A DNA stretch of 64,000 bases from Alphaproteobacteria bacterium (GTDB lineage Bacteria; Pseudomonadota; Alphaproteobacteria; Caulobacterales; Hyphomonadaceae), in assembly GCA_016125405.1 (NCBI GenBank), contig WGLW01000003.1, positions 215,506 to 279,505 of the forward strand. The letters run 5' to 3'. The position numbers and the translations under genes are program-made. Positions 19,605 through 28,162 of this stretch are shown here, in pieces. Numbering within the stretch: position 1 is the stretch's first letter; every line of letters starts with the position of its first letter. Under the pieces are notes generated by a model, which saw only the letters and a list, made by a program, of their open reading frames with translations, was not told where the DNA came from and searched no databases.

Positions 19605-21866
19605 ATGGGGCCTGACGCAATGGCCCAGCCAATCCCGTTCCCGAAAGCCGAACCGGCCCGAAGGCCGGTATTGGAAGCGCCATCGCGGTCTCGCGGCTTT
19701 CTTCGCCAGTACGAGCTGGTCGATCGGGTCAAATCCTATCAGCCGGACGCGGACGAGGATGCGCTCAACAAGGCGTACGTCTTTGCAACGGTGAAGCATG
19801 GCGCGCAAAAGCGCCATTCGGGCGATCCGTACTATGCCCATCCGGTCGCCGTCGCGGGCCTGCTCACCGAATTGAAGATGGACCAGGCGACAATCATCGC
19901 CGGCCTCCTTCACGACACGGTGGAAGACACTGACGCGACAGTTGATGAAATCCGCGACTTGTTCGGCGACGAGGTGGCGGATCTGGTCGACGGCGTGACC
20001 AAGCTCCCGCGCATGTCCGGAGATGGGCCGCGCCTTCAGCAGGCGGAGAACTTCCAGAAATTCATCCTTGCGACCACGAAGGACATTCGTGTTCTTCTCG
20101 TGAAGCTGGCCGACCGTCTGCACAACATGCGCACGATCGACTTCATGCCGAAGCCGGAAAGCCGCATCCGTATCGCCCGTGAGACGCTGGAGATCTATGC
20201 GCCTCTGGCGCGTCGCGTCGGTTTGTCGATTTTCGCCAGCGAGCTTGAAGATCACGCCTTCCGGGTGCTGAACCCTGAGGCCTACGAAGCCATCGTACTC
20301 CGCCTGGACGAAATCCTTTCGGACGACCACGCCAATCTCGATCGCATCCAGACGGATATCGACACGGTGATGTTTGCGCGCGGTGTTCGCGGCGAACTGC
20401 GGGGACGGATGAAGCGTCCCTATTCGATCTGGCGGAAGCTGGAAAACAAATCGATCTCCTTCAAGGATCTCGGCGATGTCTTCGCCTATCGCCTGATCGT
20501 CTCGACGGTCGAGGAATGCTATCGCGCGCTCGGCGCCGCACACCAGCAGTGGGCGGCGCTGTCGGAGCGCTTCAAGGACTACATTTCGGTGCCCAAGCCG
20601 AACGGCTACAGGTCGCTGCATACAACGTTTCTCGGGCCCGGCAATCGGCGCGTCGAACTGCAGATTCGCACCCACGAAATGGAAGACATCGCCGAACGAG
20701 GCGTTGCGGCGCACTGGAAATACAAGAACCAGGCCTATGGTTTCGACGCCGAAGCCGCGCGCGCCGATGGCCTCGATGCGGAATCGGAACTGCGCGCCTT
20801 CGCGGACATGCTCAAGCACGGCGCCGAACCGGAAGAATTCCTGGAGCACGCAAAGCTTCAGATGTACCGGGACAGCGTTTTCGTATTCACGCCCAAGGGA
20901 CGGCTCGTGAAATTGCCGGCCGGATCCACGCCGCTGGATTTCGCCTACGCGGTGCACACCGAAATCGGCGACACGACTGTGGGCGCCAAGATCAACAACG
21001 TCGAACGCCCGCTCCGCACGCAGCTTGAGAATGGCGATGTCGTGGAGGTTTTGCGCGGTCCCCGTCCGGCCGCCCAGTCGAACTGGGAAGGTCTTGCGGT
21101 CACGGGTCGGGCCCGGTCGGCCATACGTCGCCTGACCCGGTCCGCGGAGCGGGGCGAGTTCATCGCCATAGGCGAACGGCTGATCGAGCACGCGCTGCGT
21201 CGCATTGGGCTGGAGCCCGACGAGGTCAACCAGGAAGAGATGGCGGAGCGCGCAGGCCACGAGAACGTCGCCGACCTTGCCGAAGCCATCGGACGCGGGC
21301 GCATGACGACCGCGGACATGCTCCACAAGGCCTTCCCGGGAATTGACGATCCGGCGCGGGCCAGCGCCGCCGGCGATGCCGAGGCGGCCCCGAGCCTGGT
21401 CGCCGGCGACCATCTCACCCCCGGCGTGACGCTGCATCTCGCTGAATGCTGCTCGCCGCTGCCGGGTGACCGCATCATCGGTGTCTTGCTCCCGGAGCGC
21501 GGCATTGAAGTGCACGTTATCGATTGCGCGCGTCTGGCCGATTATGAGGACCAGGCAGATCGCTGGATCGACCTGCGCTGGAAGCCCCGGGGCGAGAATG
21601 AGGGCGAGGTGATGGCCGTCGGCCGCATCCACGTCACCACCGCCAACAGGCGTGGAGCGCTCGCGACGCTTTGCAAGACGGTGTCCGACGCCCAGGGCAA
21701 CATCATCAATATCAAGACCTTGAAGCGGACGGCCGACTTCTTTGATTTCGAATTCGATATCGAGGTTGAGGATTCCCGCCGTCTGACCCAGATCGTCGCC
21801 GCCATGCGGGCCTTGTCTGTCGTCGACGCCGCCGACCGCATTCGCGGCGATATTGGAGCCGATTGA
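19605..21866 (+). CDS. Bifunctional (p)ppGpp synthetase/hydrolase (RelA/SpoT, Rsh)
   Basis: This encodes about 753 residues from the ATG at 19605; an ATG at 19620 is equally possible. The HD hydrolase domain is intact (HSGDPYYAHPVAVAGLL and LLHDTVEDTDATVDE), as is the synthetase domain (KRPYSIWRKLENKSI, FKDLGDVFAYRLIV, KDYISVPKPNGYRSLHTT). A TGS domain near 390-455 (VFTPKGRLVKLPAGSTPLDFAY) and a C-terminal ACT domain (about 675-750) follow. The intact HD residues fit a SpoT-like bifunctional enzyme, as expected where a single Rsh controls the stringent response. It sits between rpoZ and pyrE. Confidence 0.96.
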   Translation: MGPDAMAQPIPFPKAEPARRPVLEAPSRSRGFLRQYELVDRVKSYQPDADEDALNKAYVFATVKHGAQKRHSGDPYYAHPVAVAGLLTELKMDQATIIAGLLHDTVEDTDATVDEIRDLFGDEVADLVDGVTKLPRMSGDGPRLQQAENFQKFILATTKDIRVLLVKLADRLHNMRTIDFMPKPESRIRIARETLEIYAPLARRVGLSIFASELEDHAFRVLNPEAYEAIVLRLDEILSDDHANLDRIQTDIDTVMFARGVRGELRGRMKRPYSIWRKLENKSISFKDLGDVFAYRLIVSTVEECYRALGAAHQQWAALSERFKDYISVPKPNGYRSLHTTFLGPGNRRVELQIRTHEMEDIAERGVAAHWKYKNQAYGFDAEAARADGLDAESELRAFADMLKHGAEPEEFLEHAKLQMYRDSVFVFTPKGRLVKLPAGSTPLDFAYAVHTEIGDTTVGAKINNVERPLRTQLENGDVVEVLRGPRPAAQSNWEGLAVTGRARSAIRRLTRSAERGEFIAIGERLIEHALRRIGLEPDEVNQEEMAERAGHENVADLAEAIGRGRMTTADMLHKAFPGIDDPARASAAGDAEAAPSLVAGDHLTPGVTLHLAECCSPLPGDRIIGVLLPERGIEVHVIDCARLADYEDQADRWIDLRWKPRGENEGEVMAVGRIHVTTANRRGALATLCKTVSDAQGNIINIKTLKRTADFFDFEFDIEVEDSRRLTQIVAAMRALSVVDAADRIRGDIGAD

Positions 21867-21927
21867 GCGAGGCCGCGAGACGGGGTAGGGCTTGCCAAAC
21901 CGCTCCCAGAACCCGGTCAGGATCCAG

Positions 21928-22512
21928 ATGAACACCCACGACGTGCTGAACGAATTCCGCAAGGTAGGCGCCCTGCTGGAGGGGCACTTCATCCTGTCGT
22001 CCGGGCGGCGCAGCCCGGTCTTCCTGCAGAAGGCGCTGGTGTTCTCGCATCCGGAGACAACCGAGCGCCTGTGCGCGGGACTGGCGAAGAAGCTGAAGGC
22101 TGAATTCGGCAAGATCGATGTGGTTGTCGGTCCGGCTGTTGGCGGCCTGATCCCAGGTTACGAGACGGCCCGTCAACTTGGCTGTCGCTCCATTTATACC
22201 GAACGCGAGGGCGGCCTGATGAGCCTTCGCCGCGGCTTTTCGGTGAGTGCCGAGGATCGCGTCATCATCGTCGAGGATATCGTCACTACGGGCGTTTCGA
22301 TGCGTGAAACGCTGGAAGCTCTCAAGGCCGCGGGCGCAAATGTCATCGGTGCGGCGTGCATTGTCGATCGTTCGAACGGCAAGGCCGACGTTGGCGGCCT
22401 GAAGCTTGTGCCGCTGGCGACGGTGGATTTCCCTGACTACGATGCCAACGATCTTCCGCCAGAGCTTGCCAAACTGCCGGCCGTCAAGCCCGGCAGCCGG
22501 GGTCTCAAATGA
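21928..22512 (+). CDS. pyrE: Orotate phosphoribosyltransferase
   Basis: This encodes 194 residues from the ATG at 21928 (AGGA 6 nt upstream). The enzyme makes orotidine 5'-phosphate from orotate and PRPP in pyrimidine synthesis. The PRPP-binding signature [14 protein letters not shown] is intact, as are [16 protein letters not shown] and the flexible-loop residues in YTEREGG. The stop overlaps the pdxJ start by 4 nt (ATGA). It is part of a long plus-strand run of housekeeping genes starting at rpoZ. Confidence 0.95.
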   Translation: MNTHDVLNEFRKVGALLEGHFILSSGRRSPVFLQKALVFSHPETTERLCAGLAKKLKAEFGKIDVVVGPAVGGLIPGYETARQLGCRSIYTEREGGLMSLRRGFSVSAEDRVIIVEDIVTTGVSMRETLEALKAAGANVIGAACIVDRSNGKADVGGLKLVPLATVDFPDYDANDLPPELAKLPAVKPGSRGLK

Positions 22513-23279
22513 CGCCCTCACGCGTGCGTCTGCCGCGCGCCAGACTGGGCGTGAACATCGATCACGTCGCAACCATACGCAACGCACGCGGGGGCGAGCA
22601 TCCGCAACCGGCGAGGGCGGCCGCCATCGCCGCCGCGGCGGGCGCCGATGGAATAACACTGCACCTTCGCGAGGATCGCAGGCATATCCGCGATGGCGAT
22701 CTTGCCGCCGTGCGCGCCGCCACCAACCTGCCCATCAATCTCGAAATGGCCTGTACGGACGAAATGCTCGCCAATGCGCTGAGTTTCGGTCCCCATGCCG
22801 CGTGCCTCGTGCCGGAGCGGCGCGAGGAGCGTACGACCGAGGGTGGGCTCGATGTCGCCAGGCTGCACAATCAGGTTGCGCCATTCGTGAAAAAGCTTGG
22901 TGACGCCAACATTCGCGTCTCGCTCTTCATCGAACCCAACCGCGAGCAGGTGGCCACCGCCGAAGCGATGGGGGCGCCGGTGGTCGAATTGCATACCGGC
23001 AAATATGTCGAGTTCGTTTTTGCGGGCGACGAGGTGGGCGTCGCGGCCGAACTCAAACGCCTTAAGGACGCCGCTGAATTCGGCGACGCCCGCGGCATCG
23101 AAATTCACGCGGGTCATGGCCTTACCTACGATACGGTTCGACCCATCGCGGCGATCCCGCAGGTGCGGGAACTGAATATCGGTCACTTCATCATGGGAGA
23201 GGCGCTGTTCGTCGGCCTGGACGCCGCCGTGCGCCAGATGCGCAAGGAGATCGATGCCGCGCGCGAGGGCACGCCATGA
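22509..23279 (+). CDS. pdxJ: Pyridoxine 5'-phosphate synthase
   Basis: This encodes 256 residues, the normal length. PdxJ condenses 3-amino-2-oxopropyl phosphate with 1-deoxyxylulose 5-phosphate in the DXP-dependent vitamin B6 pathway. The opening [17 protein letters not shown], the catalytic region [24 protein letters not shown] and [11 protein letters not shown] are all conserved family segments of this TIM-barrel enzyme. It overlaps pyrE and acpS by 4 nt on each side, so translation of the three is coupled. The pdxJ-acpS order is typical of proteobacteria. Confidence 0.97.
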   Translation: MTPSRVRLPRARLGVNIDHVATIRNARGGEHPQPARAAAIAAAAGADGITLHLREDRRHIRDGDLAAVRAATNLPINLEMACTDEMLANALSFGPHAACLVPERREERTTEGGLDVARLHNQVAPFVKKLGDANIRVSLFIEPNREQVATAEAMGAPVVELHTGKYVEFVFAGDEVGVAAELKRLKDAAEFGDARGIEIHAGHGLTYDTVRPIAAIPQVRELNIGHFIMGEALFVGLDAAVRQMRKEIDAAREGTP

Positions 23280-23692
23280 TCATTGGACTCGGCCAGGACA
23301 TCTGCGACATTCGCCGGATCGAAAAGTCCCTGGAACGGTTTGGCGACAGGTTTACGCACAGAGTTTTCACCGAGACTGAGCGCAGCCTGGCGGATCGCCG
23401 CCGCCGGCGAGCCGAAACCTACGCCAAGCGATTTGCCGCCAAAGAGGCTTGCGCCAAGGCGCTCGGCACCGGTGTTCCTCGCCGTGGGGTGCACTGGAAG
23501 CATATGGGCGTGGTCAACCTGCCGACCGGGCGTCCAACCATGGCTTTGACAGATGGCGCGGCCGAGCGTCTGGCGAAACTGACGCCGGCAGGAACGACGG
23601 CGGTGGTGCATCTGACGATCACCGACGAGTATCCCTATGCTCAGGCGATGGTGATCATCGAGGCGGTGTCCATGCCGCCGGACATTCTTTGA
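23276..23692 (+). CDS. acpS: Holo-[acyl-carrier-protein] synthase
   Basis: This encodes 138 residues. AcpS transfers 4'-phosphopantetheine from CoA to the acyl carrier protein, activating fatty acid synthesis. D8 in [12 protein letters not shown] and E57 in [12 protein letters not shown] are the expected Mg-binding residues. It overlaps pdxJ by 4 nt at its start and rnc by 1 nt at its end (TGATG). In many alphaproteobacteria lepB follows acpS; here rnc follows directly. Confidence 0.95.
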   Translation: MIIGLGQDICDIRRIEKSLERFGDRFTHRVFTETERSLADRRRRRAETYAKRFAAKEACAKALGTGVPRRGVHWKHMGVVNLPTGRPTMALTDGAAERLAKLTPAGTTAVVHLTITDEYPYAQAMVIIEAVSMPPDIL

Positions 23693-24456
23693 TGCGCCCG
23701 AATTCCAGCCAGACCGGCAAACGGAAGAAGAACCGGTCGCGCGGCGCGGCAACGCCTCCGGCGCTTGCGGCGGACCTGCGGGAAGCGTGCGAAACCGCGC
23801 TCGGTTACCGATTCAAGACGCCGCATCTTCTCGACCGTGCAATGACCCATCGTAGCGCGGCCCAGGGTCACGCGGCCGAATGGAGCAACGAACGGCTCGA
23901 ATTTCTGGGCGACCGGGTGTTGGGATTGGTTACCGTAGAGGCTCTGCTGGAAAGATTTCCCGGCCAGCGCGAAGGCGATCTTGCCCCGCGCCTCAATGCC
24001 CTTGTCAGCCGCGACCAGTGCGGGACCATCGCCGCCGGTCTCGATCTCGGTCGATACCTGATCATCGACAGCGCAGAACGCTCCAACGGCGGCGCAACGC
24101 GACCCAGCCTTCTCGCCAATGCGATGGAGGCCGTTCTCGGCGCCATCTATCTTGACGGTGGCCTCGCTGCGGCCCGCAAGTTCGTTGCCCGACACTGGAA
24201 AGCAGCCATGCAAAGCGTCAGGGAAAGCCCGCGCGACCCGAAGTCGGCGTTGCAGGAATGGGCGCAGGGCGAGGGCTTCCCAATGCCGCGGTACAATCAC
24301 GAAAAGCCCGTCGGTCCGGACCATGCGCCAGTCTTCACTGCCATCGTGCGTGTTGAAGGCTTCGATCCTGTCAGCGGCGCCGGCGCATCGAAGCAGGACG
24401 CCGAACGGGCGGCGGCGCGCGCCATGATGGCGGTTATCGAAGGCGATCCAGGATGA
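23692..24456 (+). CDS. rnc: Ribonuclease III
   Basis: This encodes 254 residues from the ATG that overlaps the acpS stop by one base. It has a basic N-terminal extension (KRKKNRSRG), then the RNase III domain with signature NERLEFLGDRVLGLV (E70, D74) and AMEAVLGAIYLDGG carrying the second acidic pair. A C-terminal double-stranded RNA-binding domain follows (DPKSALQEWAQGEGFPMPRY to AAARAMMAVIEG). It processes rRNA and other double-stranded RNA. The stop overlaps the era start by 4 nt, the usual rnc-era coupling. Confidence 0.96.
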   Translation: MRPNSSQTGKRKKNRSRGAATPPALAADLREACETALGYRFKTPHLLDRAMTHRSAAQGHAAEWSNERLEFLGDRVLGLVTVEALLERFPGQREGDLAPRLNALVSRDQCGTIAAGLDLGRYLIIDSAERSNGGATRPSLLANAMEAVLGAIYLDGGLAAARKFVARHWKAAMQSVRESPRDPKSALQEWAQGEGFPMPRYNHEKPVGPDHAPVFTAIVRVEGFDPVSGAGASKQDAERAAARAMMAVIEGDPG

Positions 24457-25379
24457 GCGAATCCCACGACACGGAAACGCGTGCAGGTTTCGCCGCGATA
24501 ATCGGCGCTCCGAATGCCGGCAAGTCCACACTGGTCAACAGGCTGGTCGGCTCGAAGGTATCCATCGTCACTCACAAGGTGCAGACAACGCGCTTTCCGG
24601 TTCGGGGCGTAATGATGCGCGGGCAATCCCAGGTCGTCCTGGTGGACACGCCGGGCATCTTCCAGCCCAAACGCAGGCTGGATCGCGCCATGGTGCAGTC
24701 CGCCTGGAACGGGGCAGGCGATGCAGACGCCACCGTTCACCTCGTGGATGCTCGGCCATGGACGACCGAGGGAGTCGGAGATGCTGAGGACCAGGCTATC
24801 GTTGATCGTCTGAAGGAACTCGGCAAGAAGGCGATCCTCGCGCTCAACAAGATCGATCTGGTTGATCGGGAAGCCCTGCTAGGCGCAGTGCAGCGGCTTT
24901 ACGGCCAAGGTGTATATTCGGACGTGTTCATGATCTCTGGGCTGAACGGCGACGGTGTTGAAGATCTGGCCGACGTGCTGGCAGCGCGAATGCCGGCAGG
25001 TCCGTATCTCTTTCCCGAAGACCAGTCTGCCGATATTCCCGTTCGTCTGCTTGCCGCGGAAATCACGCGCGAAAAGCTGATGCTGCGCCTGCATCAGGAA
25101 ATCCCCTACCAACTTACGGTCGAAACCGAAGCGTGGGAGCCGCATTCCGACGGCTCGGTGAAAGTCAGCCAGCTGATCCATGTCGGGCGCGAAGGGCATC
25201 GCTCGATCGTGCTGGGCAAGAACGGAGCGACGATCAAGGAAGTGGGCGTCGCTGCGCGCAGGGAGCTGGCCGCCATTCTGGGCCGTCCCGTACATCTTTT
25301 CACGCGCGTGAAAGTCTCGGAGCGTTGGCAGGACAGCCGCGAACGGTTTACGGCGCTGGGTCTGGACTTCGACGTTTAG
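24453..25379 (+). CDS. era: GTPase Era, 30S ribosome assembly factor
   Basis: This encodes 308 residues. The G1 motif is GAPNAGKST (18-26), followed by G3 DTPGIFQP and G4 NKID, and a C-terminal KH domain with the loop GKNGATIKEVG binds the 3' end of 16S rRNA. It is an essential factor for small-subunit maturation. It overlaps rnc by 4 nt. Its TAG stop overlaps the TAA stop of the convergent ligase-like gene, so the two genes share 4 bp. No recO follows, unlike in many proteobacteria. Confidence 0.97.
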   Translation: MSESHDTETRAGFAAIIGAPNAGKSTLVNRLVGSKVSIVTHKVQTTRFPVRGVMMRGQSQVVLVDTPGIFQPKRRLDRAMVQSAWNGAGDADATVHLVDARPWTTEGVGDAEDQAIVDRLKELGKKAILALNKIDLVDREALLGAVQRLYGQGVYSDVFMISGLNGDGVEDLADVLAARMPAGPYLFPEDQSADIPVRLLAAEITREKLMLRLHQEIPYQLTVETEAWEPHSDGSVKVSQLIHVGREGHRSIVLGKNGATIKEVGVAARRELAAILGRPVHLFTRVKVSERWQDSRERFTALGLDFDV

Positions 25380-26734
25380 GCCGCTTCGCGTTCGTCAACG
25401 ATCAGTTGGAATTTGCGGGTCTGGAGATTGACCGGCAGGTCTTCCACCGCCGCCACTTCGAAACCAACGTTCAGCATACCCTTCTGGTCAAGTATTTCCT
25501 TTAGTCGCTTCTCGACACCGGCAATGGCCGCTGCGTGGCCTGGTTCATCGAGAGACGGGTCGAGGATAACCAGAAAGCGGAATGAATCCGGCCCGGTCAG
25601 GCGAAGCTGGAAGCGCAACACGTTCGGCACAAAGATCTCATTGATCGTGTGTGGGCTGATGAAATCCGTTTGTCCCTCGCTGTTAATGAACGTCGGCACA
25701 CGCTCAGTACGGCCAACCAGATTCCGGATCACGAGCGGATGAGCGTCCGCGTCGCCGACGGGGATCAGAATGTCCGACATCCGATAACGGATAAGTGGCA
25801 TGGTATAGTTGAACAGGTTGGTTATGACCGAGTGATCCTCGTGAAACTCGAAGATCAGGTTCGCGTCATTCAGCGTCATCGTATCGCCACCAGGATTCGA
25901 TGCGCCGAGCCCAAGATGTTCAGTGCAGCCATAGGCGCTGGTCACCTCGCACGCGAAGGCGGATTTCAGAAACGCCATGTCCGCTTGGGTCACCGTTTCG
26001 CCGGTGGCGGCGATAGCTATGGGATGGATGTCCAGTTGCCCGGCTGCCTGCCTTTCTCCCAGCATTCGAAGCGCAGCGGTGTAACCAGAGAGGATATCGG
26101 GCTGGAAGGCGTTAAGCTCTGAGACGGTGTCCGGCAAAGGAGCGTTGATTTCGAAGGTCCGCATATCGACAAAAAGTCGCGCGAGACCGCGATTGGCTGC
26201 GGTCGCCATGGTGACGCCCGCGAAATGACCACCGGTCGCGCCGTAGAAGGCGAAGCGGTATCGGCCCCTTCGGCCAGTTCGCCTGGGTATGCCGCGGCGA
26301 CGTTGGCGAAAACCGCCACCGAGCAAGCCGCGCAGCCAATCGGCGTTCGAATAAAGAAAGTATCCGACTTCGCCTGACGTTCCCGACGTATGCATTACGC
26401 GCCATCGTCCGAGAAATTTCTCCCCGGGATCCTTCGAGATAGCGAGAAAATCCGAAACCGCCTTCTTGGTGATGCGCCGGTCGGTGACGATGTGGTCGAA
26501 ATTCTCCATAAGGATGGATTTCGTCAGCACCGGAAAATCTTCTGGCGTGCATACGGAAAGATCGATGCCGCGCTCGCGAACGATGCCGGCGTACCAGCGC
26601 GAATGTCGCGCGGCGTAATCCGCGAGATCGCGAAAGTCTCTAAGCCGCGCTTCGCGAAAGGCCGGGGCGTCGAGATTCGCATTGCGACGCGCCTCGGCAA
26701 GTTTGCCAGCGAAGATCGCAAGTTCAGTCAACAT
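25376..26734 (-). CDS. PaaK/CapK-like adenylate-forming ligase
   Basis: This encodes 452 residues. The acyl-adenylate phosphate-binding loop reads MHTSGTSGEVGYFLYS (near residue 113), followed by AFYGATGGHFAGV, TSAYGCTEHLGLG and PLIRYRMSDI, as in phenylacetate-CoA ligase-like enzymes (PaaK/CapK). The family activates carboxylic acids with ATP, usually forming CoA thioesters; phenylacetate cannot be assumed because no paa genes are nearby. A short basic stretch (about 136-150, RQRRRGIPRRTGRRGR) is unusual, but the frame continues correctly on both sides. It lies 54 bp downstream of a secreted-protein gene on the same strand. Confidence 0.82.
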   Translation of the reverse strand: MLTELAIFAGKLAEARRNANLDAPAFREARLRDFRDLADYAARHSRWYAGIVRERGIDLSVCTPEDFPVLTKSILMENFDHIVTDRRITKKAVSDFLAISKDPGEKFLGRWRVMHTSGTSGEVGYFLYSNADWLRGLLGGGFRQRRRGIPRRTGRRGRYRFAFYGATGGHFAGVTMATAANRGLARLFVDMRTFEINAPLPDTVSELNAFQPDILSGYTAALRMLGERQAAGQLDIHPIAIAATGETVTQADMAFLKSAFACEVTSAYGCTEHLGLGASNPGGDTMTLNDANLIFEFHEDHSVITNLFNYTMPLIRYRMSDILIPVGDADAHPLVIRNLVGRTERVPTFINSEGQTDFISPHTINEIFVPNVLRFQLRLTGPDSFRFLVILDPSLDEPGHAAAIAGVEKRLKEILDQKGMLNVGFEVAAVEDLPVNLQTRKFQLIVDEREAA

Positions 26735-26788
26735 GACTTCGTCCTGCCAGGTTGATGCCGGGCTGGTTAGGCTTCGATTGTCTCGTGG

Positions 26789-27925
26789 CTATTCCTCGTC
26801 AGTATTGTTGGCGACAACTTTGCCTTCTCTTTCCTGAATGCGCGCACCCGCCAGGATATGGGGCATCGCGTAGTTGCCCTCGTGGCACGCATATTCGTAG
26901 AGCGGTTCCTTGGAGAGGTTCAGCGGAATCTCACCTTTCCACGGCTGGGTGTACTTGCTCGGGTCTTCGACAGTGAACTCATAAAGTATCTGGTTCTGGT
27001 TCCAGCGCGTGAACCGTTCGGTGACCTTGCCGTCGTCACCGATCAGGCCGTGCTGTTGCGGGTTCACATTCCGCGTCTCGACCACAAGGGTGTCGCCTTC
27101 GTACCAGCCGACGCTGTCACCCAGCCACTTGTGGATCACCTCGGGTCCATAGTGGGCTTCGGCTTCGTTCTTGACGATCGGTATGATGCGCGCGTCGTGA
27201 TCCATCTCGATATCTATCAGGACGGCCCCGGGTGTTTGCACGATCTGATAGTGGTTGTTGTAGAGCACATTCTGCATCACCGGTCCGCCGGTGCCGCCAA
27301 AGCCGATCAGGCAGCGCTCGCCGACGGGCCGCGCTTCGGGCCCGTTGTAGCTGCCATAGCCGCCGCCGGCGTTGGGATCGACCGCGCCAGGACCCTGGAC
27401 GGTGCCATCTTTGCTGGCCTTGCCGGTCGGCGCTTTCGGGGCTGCGGGTTTGGCTGCGGCCGGTTTCGCGCGGGCACGGGGGTTCGCACCCGGTTTGTAG
27501 GGAATTCGTCCATCTGCCGGATCGACAATCCACGATGAGCGCAGTTCGCCCTTCACGACGCCCACTTTGGTGCCTGGATCGACCCAGAACGCATTGTACC
27601 CGCCGCCGGACAGCAAGTCCGTTCCGTCCAGCAAGGTCTTGTCGTTGGGATCGGCGGGTTTGGCGTCTTCGCGTGTCCGGTTGTTGTAGTAGTCCGATTT
27701 CTCGAACTGGGCGGCTTCCGCCGGCGTCAATACCAGGTTCTTGAACCTGGGATTGCGCTGCATCTTTGTAATGGAAGCGTTGGTCCAGGTCCCCTGCAGG
27801 TCCGGCGCGCCCCAGCTGGTTTTGGGTGGCGTGTAGCCTGGCGCCGATTGCGCCATGGCCGCCCCGGCCACGAAAGTGGCTGCCCCCGCGCAAAGCATGG
27901 CTTTCAGTGCTGTTGAGGCTGTCAC
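26789..27925 (-). CDS. Secreted protein of unknown function, 'YEYACHEGNY' family (paralogue 1)
   Basis: This encodes 378 residues if translation starts at the GTG at 27925, which has GGGAG about 8 nt upstream. A signal peptide (to about residue 26, GAAMAQSA) is followed by a domain shared with two other proteins in this window: PDLQGTWTNASIT near the start, ERCLIGFGGTGGPVMQNVLYNN in the middle, WLGDSVGWYEGDTLVVET, then ERFTR and YEYACHEGNYAM near the end. An Ala/Lys/Pro-rich insert (about 150-172) is peculiar to this copy. I know no biochemical function for the family. It is probably periplasmic and is divergent from the mcd gene. Confidence 0.75.
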   Translation of the reverse strand: MTASTALKAMLCAGAATFVAGAAMAQSAPGYTPPKTSWGAPDLQGTWTNASITKMQRNPRFKNLVLTPAEAAQFEKSDYYNNRTREDAKPADPNDKTLLDGTDLLSGGGYNAFWVDPGTKVGVVKGELRSSWIVDPADGRIPYKPGANPRARAKPAAAKPAAPKAPTGKASKDGTVQGPGAVDPNAGGGYGSYNGPEARPVGERCLIGFGGTGGPVMQNVLYNNHYQIVQTPGAVLIDIEMDHDARIIPIVKNEAEAHYGPEVIHKWLGDSVGWYEGDTLVVETRNVNPQQHGLIGDDGKVTERFTRWNQNQILYEFTVEDPSKYTQPWKGEIPLNLSKEPLYEYACHEGNYAMPHILAGARIQEREGKVVANNTDEE

Positions 27926-28162
27926 CGGCGCTCTCCCTGTTTTGCCGCGCCTATGCTGGCGCTGTTCATTGCGCGCATTTGTGCCGGAGACGTTGGGACC
28001 GGACAAGCGCCAGACGTCGTGCCTGGGCGCGGCGACCCCGCCATAGCTGGGAATTTTCCCATCCGAGCACGCGCTTGTGTTCAGGCCAACGTCGCCTTTG
28101 CCGCGCCGCACAAAAGATTCTAGTACATCCGGCAGTTTCACGAGTTGCCGGAGATGGACGGA

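Noticed and set aside
19551..22112. 853-codon open frame on the minus strand
   Set aside because: It is exactly antisense to rsh and pyrE, which have complete domains. Its product is His/Arg-rich without any domain, typical of antisense frames in GC-rich genes.
26250..26335. Possible compensating frameshifts in the PaaK/CapK-like gene at the basic stretch
   Set aside because: The sequence on both sides is in the same frame and AFYGATGGHFAGV reads correctly after it, so an unusual loop is the simpler explanation.
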